Source: Amyelois transitella | Taxonomy: Eukaryota; Arthropoda; Insecta; Lepidoptera; Pyralidae | Direction of reading: 5' to 3' | Assembly: GCF_032362555.1 (NCBI RefSeq) | Contig: NC_083517.1 | Location: 10,188,001 to 10,252,000 of the forward strand | DNA: 64,000 nucleotides | Shown here: piece by piece, positions 25,001-31,000 of the stretch | Position numbering within the stretch: the first letter of the stretch is position 1 | Layout: each line of letters opens with the position of its first letter | The notes under the pieces: generated by a model | The model's database searches: none | What the model was told of the DNA's origin: nothing | What the model saw: only the letters and a program-made list of their open reading frames with translations | Position numbers and translations under genes: made by a program

Positions 25001-28000
25001 CCATTTTCCATTAAAAGTAATCTTGTGACATATAGTTTTATTAGCGTGTAAGTACCACAGATTAAAAAATATTTAAAACCAGTTTGGAAAACCAAAAGAA
25101 ACAAAATGCAACTATCTCTTTCAAATCAGGTCTAATTGAATGAGACATATTTTTTAAATTATTTTCAAAGTATTTTCCTATCTGAAACTCGCTAAAATGG
25201 TTTTTTTTTTCAAAGCTATATGTTTATATACAAATTACGATAGTAAAAAAGATTAGTTGTGAAACCAAAAGCATTGACAATTATTAAGCGATATGAAGTA
25301 TCCTATAATAATGAATAAAAAATTTTAATTTGAATTTGAATCCCGCGGGAACTCTGAGATAAAAAGTAGCCTATATGTTATTCCGGCTCTTCAGCTACCC
25401 ACATACAAAATTACATCGTAATCGGTTCACTACTTTTTGCGCGAAAGAGTAACAAACATCCATACTGACATCCTGACATACAAACTTTCGCATTTATAAT
25501 ATTACTAGCGACCCGCCCCGGCTTCGGCACGGGTGCAAAATTATAAATGTTATACATAAAAACCTTCCTCTTGAATCACTCTACCTGTTACAAAAAACCG
25601 CATCAAAATCCGTTGCGTAATTTTAAAGATTTAAGCATACAGACAAACAGACTAAAATGGCGACTTTGTTTTATACTATGTAGTGATTAGGATGTAGTGA
25701 TACTGATGTAATGATACGAAGATCCCTTCAAAACTCACCACAACAATAGGGTTAATGGAAGTGACTAGATCTGACAGGCTACCGTTAGACATTTCCTCCT
25801 GGAAATGCCACCAGCGCTCATTGAAATACGTTATTGTGCTGTTTTGATCGTTCCATGTCAGGTTCACCTGTGGACAAAACATTCGTTCATTAATTCATAC
25901 ACATAGTCACGTCTATATCCCCTGCGGGTAAGACAGAGCCAACAGTCTTGAAGAGGCAGATAGGCCACGTTCAGCTGTTTCGCTTTATGATAGAATTGAG
26001 ATTCGAATAGTGACAGGTTGCTAGCCAATCGCCGAAAATAACAATCCCAAGTTTATTAGCCTATCTCTTAGTCGCCTTTTACGACATCCATGGGAAATGA
26101 GATGGAGTGGTCCCATTGTTTTTTTATATAAGCGCCGGGAACCACACGGCTAGATAAAACATGAATGAGTGAATAATGTGCCGTGTGGTTTCCGACACTT
26201 TAGAATCGAAACACTCCCATATCTTTCTCATCAATGTCTGTTTAAAAATATACATACATACATACATACATAAAATCACGCCTCTTTCCCGGAGGGGTAG
26301 GCAGAGACTACCTCTTTCCACTTGCCACGATCTCTGCATACTTCTTTCGCTTCGTCCACATTCATAACTCTCTTCATACAAGCTCGGCGGTTTCGGGTAC
26401 TTTTGACCTGACCCTTTACCAGGACGTCCTTAATTTGATCAAGATACGTTCGTCTAGGTCTTCCCACTCCGACCTTTCCCTCCACACTCTCCTTGTATAT
26501 CTGCTTAGTCAACCTGCTTTCATTCATCCTCTCCACATGACCGAACCATCTTAACATACCCTTTTCTATTCCTGTAACTACATCTTCTTTCACATCACAA
26601 CATTCCCTTATCACGCTGTTCCTTATCCTGTCACTCAATTTCACACCCATCATACTCCTTAACGCTCTCATTTCCACTGCATTTATTCTGCTTTCATGCT
26701 TCTTTTGCCATACCCAACTTTCACTCCCATACATTAATGTCGGGACCAACACGCCCCTGTGCACAGCCAGTCGAGCCTTTTTGGATAGTTTCTGACTGCT
26801 CATAAAGGCATGCAAAGCTCCATTCACCATGTTCCCCGCGTTCACTCTCCTTTCAATATCACTATCATACTTGCCATCTGATGTAAACTTTGATCCTAGA
26901 TATACAAACTCTTTCACTTGCTCCACTTTTTCTCCTCCAATCAAAATATTACATGCTGTCATTTCTTTCTCCATTTCAAAAACCAGTGTTTTAGTTTTAC
27001 TTACGTTCACTTTCATTCCTTTCTCTTTTAAAGCTTCATGCATACAGTTTACCATCTCCTGTAACTCCTCCGCTGATGACGCCAGTATAACCTGATCGTC
27101 GGCATAGAGCAGACATTTGACGAGTAACTCATTCATCCTTAATCCACTTTTAGACTCTTTCAAATCTGTCAAACAGCTATCCATAAATAGGTTGAACAGC
27201 CACGGTGACGCAACACATCCTTGCCTAACGCCTTTCTCAATCTTAAACCACTCAGTGTGCGCTCCGTTTATCCTGACACAAGCACTCGAATCCTCATATA
27301 AGGATTTCAGTGCTCGTATTAAGAGACTGCTCACCCCATGCATAGAAAGTGCTGACCACAATTCATTCCTCTCAACTCTGTCATAGGCCTTTTCCAGATC
27401 TACGAATGTGCAATAGACTTTTTGACTCTTGGCCAAAAACTTTTCGGCTATGCACCGCAAGGAAAAGACCTGATCAGTACATCCCATTCCCTTTCGAAAT
27501 CCCGCTTGAGCATCCCATATTTTGTCATCAGTTTCATTCCTGACTCTATTAATCAATACCTTAGCATACAATTTGCCGACGACGCTAAGCAGGCTTATAC
27601 CACGATAATTTTTGCAGTCCAGCTGTGACCCTTTTCCTTTGTAAAGTGGCACGATAACAGCCTTACACCAATCTTTTGGTACTCGGCCGCTTCTCCAACA
27701 CAAATTGAAAAGGCAGTACAACTGACTAGCTACTACGCCTTTTCCTGCTTTAAGCATCTCGACCGACACTCTATCACACCCAGCAGCCTTTCCCGCTTTC
27801 ATACTCTTAAGTGCTTCCACAATTTCGAACATTTCAATTTCGCCTTCCATCTCATTCTCTTTTTCTTCGCTATAGCAGAAATCTTTCTTATTTCCTTCCT
27901 TTTTTTCAAATAAACTTTCAAAATAGTCCTTCCATATCTTTAGTACACATTCTTCTCCTTTCACAACGCTACCATCCTGGCATCTGATCCTAGTCAGCTC

Positions 28001-31000
28001 TCTGGTTATAGTATTTCCTCGGGCTGACCTTACGGATTTCCAGAATATTTTCAGATTTGACTGAAAGTCTTCTGATAGCCTTTTATCAAAATCCTCTTTA
28101 TACTCTTCTTTCTTTCTAATCACAGCTTTCTTAACCAAATCTTTCATTTTCTTATATTCCTTACGTGCTTCATTCACATCTTCATCTATAACCTCTTGCA
28201 TTCTTAAGTTAGCTTTTGCTGCTAACAAATCCAGCCATGCTTTCTTCTTTAATCGCACAAGTTCTTGCACATCTTTACTCATCCACGCATTTTTGTGATT
28301 TTTTCCTTTCCTTCTTCTACTTACACCACACACTTCAACAGCTACTTTCACAATTCTTTTTTTAAATTCCTTCCATCCATCTTCAATATCGCTCATTTCC
28401 TCTAAATCTTCAAATTCATCCTTCAGTCTATTAATATACTTCTTACCTACATCCATATCTTGCAAATTTTCTACTTTTACTCTTTCCAAAGCGCTGGTTT
28501 GCTCCCTTACCCTGTGCCGCCAGCGATTGAAGATACCCCTTATCCGGGATATCACCAGTAAATGGTCCGAGTCAATGCCAGCACCGCGATATGCACGGGT
28601 ATCCAGCACTTTGTTCTTCAATCTTTCATCTACAATCACAAAGTCTATCATACTTTTTAAAATACCTTCCACTCTTGTGTAGGTGTGGATCTCTTTATGT
28701 TGAAACATTGAGTTCGACACAAAAAGATCCCACTCTAGACAAATTTCTAATACACTTCTTCCATTATCATTCACCTTTTCGTCACCAAACGCACCAAGCA
28801 CCTTTTCATATCCATCACGCTTTACACCCACCCATCCATTAAAATCACCTAACATAATAATCTTCTCATTTGGCTTGGTAACTTTCAATACTTCTCTTAC
28901 ACTATTCCAGAACTCCTCGTTTTCGCTTTTTGCTGATGTTGTACCCCTCGAACCCACATCCCAAGGTGCATAAACACCTAGAACGAAGATCCGAGTGATT
29001 CCAACTTTCAGCCTAATCCATAGAAGACGAGGGCTGACACACTCATACTCATTCACGCACTCAGCCATTCGTGCAGAAAGAATTAGACCGACCCCTTGAC
29101 AGCCTCGGCTGGTACTGGAAATTCCAGACCAATACGCCGTGTAAGGGCCGTGCTGCGTCGCGTCGCATCCTTTCCGCTTCGTTTCATTCACGCACAACAC
29201 ATCCAAACGTCTTTCATCCATCATCTGGCATACTTCCTCAATCTTATCCTTCATTCCTCCTCTTACATTCATCGTCGCAAAGCGGCTTTCAGCAGACCGC
29301 ATACCGCTCCCGCCGGGAACGAGACGTGATGGGGTGCGGACACCATCGCCGCCATCTAGGTGCTCTTTCAAAAAATTTGCATCCATGCGATTCCCACGAG
29401 ACGCTAGGGAAAAATTTTGTCCGCCCCAGCAGAGCCCCGCATGCCAGGGTAAGGCTAGCCATTACCTGGGGGTCGCCCAACCCCATGGCGGAAGTGGCAC
29501 GCTCGAGACTAGGCTCGCCCCTAGCCATGCATCCATCGGCGCGGCAGACCTTAGATTGGCAGGGATTTACATTAAAGAGGAATCCCAAGTCTATCCCTTA
29601 GTCGGCTCTTACGACATCCGTGGGAAAGAGATGGAGTGGTCCTATTCTTTTGTAATGGTGCCGGGAACCACACGGCGCGCCTAAAAAGGAATCCCAAGTT
29701 TAAAAATATATTGTTTAATTTTTTAACTGTCCGCATACAAAAGAGTAATGACAAAGTACGATCGTCTTTTTTTAATTTTCACTGTTTAAAATTGTACAGC
29801 GCACTGGCCGCTTAGAAAAAAGGTGAACATTTAAAAGAAGAAAAATAATGATTCCTTTGTTAATTTTCACAACGATTGAAACAGCTTCAAGATTACAAAT
29901 GTCTGCGTCTGCGCATCACTCCGTTTCGTGTAATGTAAATTAGTTATGAACTAAATTATGCAAGTTGCTACATAGGTTAAGTAATATAGTAAGTAGACTT
30001 TAATTGACTTTTACTAGGAAAACATCATGTGATACGAATGCTTACTTGTAAACTAATGCGCAGTTTATCATCATCTCAGTGCCGTGTGGGTTTGTTTAGA
30101 ATAGAACCGCTCCATATCTTTCCCATGGACGTCGTTAAAGACGACTAAGGGGTAGGCTTATAAATTTAAGATTCTCGTTGTAGGCGATGTACTAGCGACT
30201 ATTTTAATCTCAATTCCATCATAAAGCCATACAGTTGAAAGTGGCCTTTAGACGTAGATTAAATCATCTTTACTAATATTATCAAGCTGAAAGCTTATAA
30301 AGCTGCTTTGTTTTTTTGAACGCGCTAATCTCAGGAACTACTAGTCCGAATTGAAAAATAAAATTCTTTTCGCGTCGAATAGATCATTTATCGAGGAAGG
30401 CCTTAGGCTATATAACATCACGCTGCAACTATAAGGAGCAAAGAAATAATGGCAAAAGTGAAAAAAAAACGGGGAAAATAATTCATCCTTGAAGACTTCA
30501 ATAATGCCCATAATAACTATTCCACGCGGACGAAGTCGCGGGCACAGCTAGTATCCTAAAAAAAGAGTAGTATTCAGTACCTTGCTGTGGAACTCCCGGA
30601 AGACATACGGCCCCATCTCAGCCACTCGAAGTTTGACATTGTTCCCGGCTAGGATCTCGTCTACATTGGTGATGTTGAACAGGTGGCACTCCAGGTACAT
30701 GGGGATAGGCGTCTCCCGCCATATGTCGAAGGTCATCGACTCATTTGTTAGAGTCATCATCTGAAAGTATACAGATAGATAGAATATCTCTTTATTGCAC
30801 ATTGATTAAGAAGATAGATATACAACGCCGTGGTTCCTGGCACCAATACAAAAAAGAATAGGACTACTTCATCTCTTTCCCATAAATGTCGTAAAAGGCG
30901 ACTAAGGGGTAGGCTTATAAACTTGGGATTCTTCTTTTAGGCGATGGGCTAGCAGCCTGTCACTATTTGAATCTCAATTCTATCTTAAAGTTTGGCTTTA

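Larger units (their letters stand above)
26253..29698 (-). mobile_element. Full-length RTE-type retrotransposon
   Basis: Bounded by a 12-bp target duplication TTTAAAAATATA (26241-26252 and 29699-29710). On the minus strand it has a 5' UTR of about 310 bases starting with one partial and one full copy of a unit of about 110 bases (CTTGGGATTCC ... GCCGTGTGGTTCCCGG), one long frame, and a 3' tail of ATGT repeats right after the stop. The single endonuclease plus reverse transcriptase frame and the microsatellite tail fit the RTE group. It lies within the receptor intron between exons 2 and 3, in the same direction as the gene. Confidence 0.9.

Noticed and set aside
24666..25104. Several long repetitive reading frames on both strands (QTYKHTNI- and VCLYVCMF-type)
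   Set aside because: They are translations of the 8-bp CATACAAA satellite, open in several frames by arithmetic, with no start context or homology.
26829..29601. Plus-strand frames across the RTE, including a 176-codon one at 29071
   Set aside because: Antisense shadows of the RTE polyprotein and its 5' UTR.
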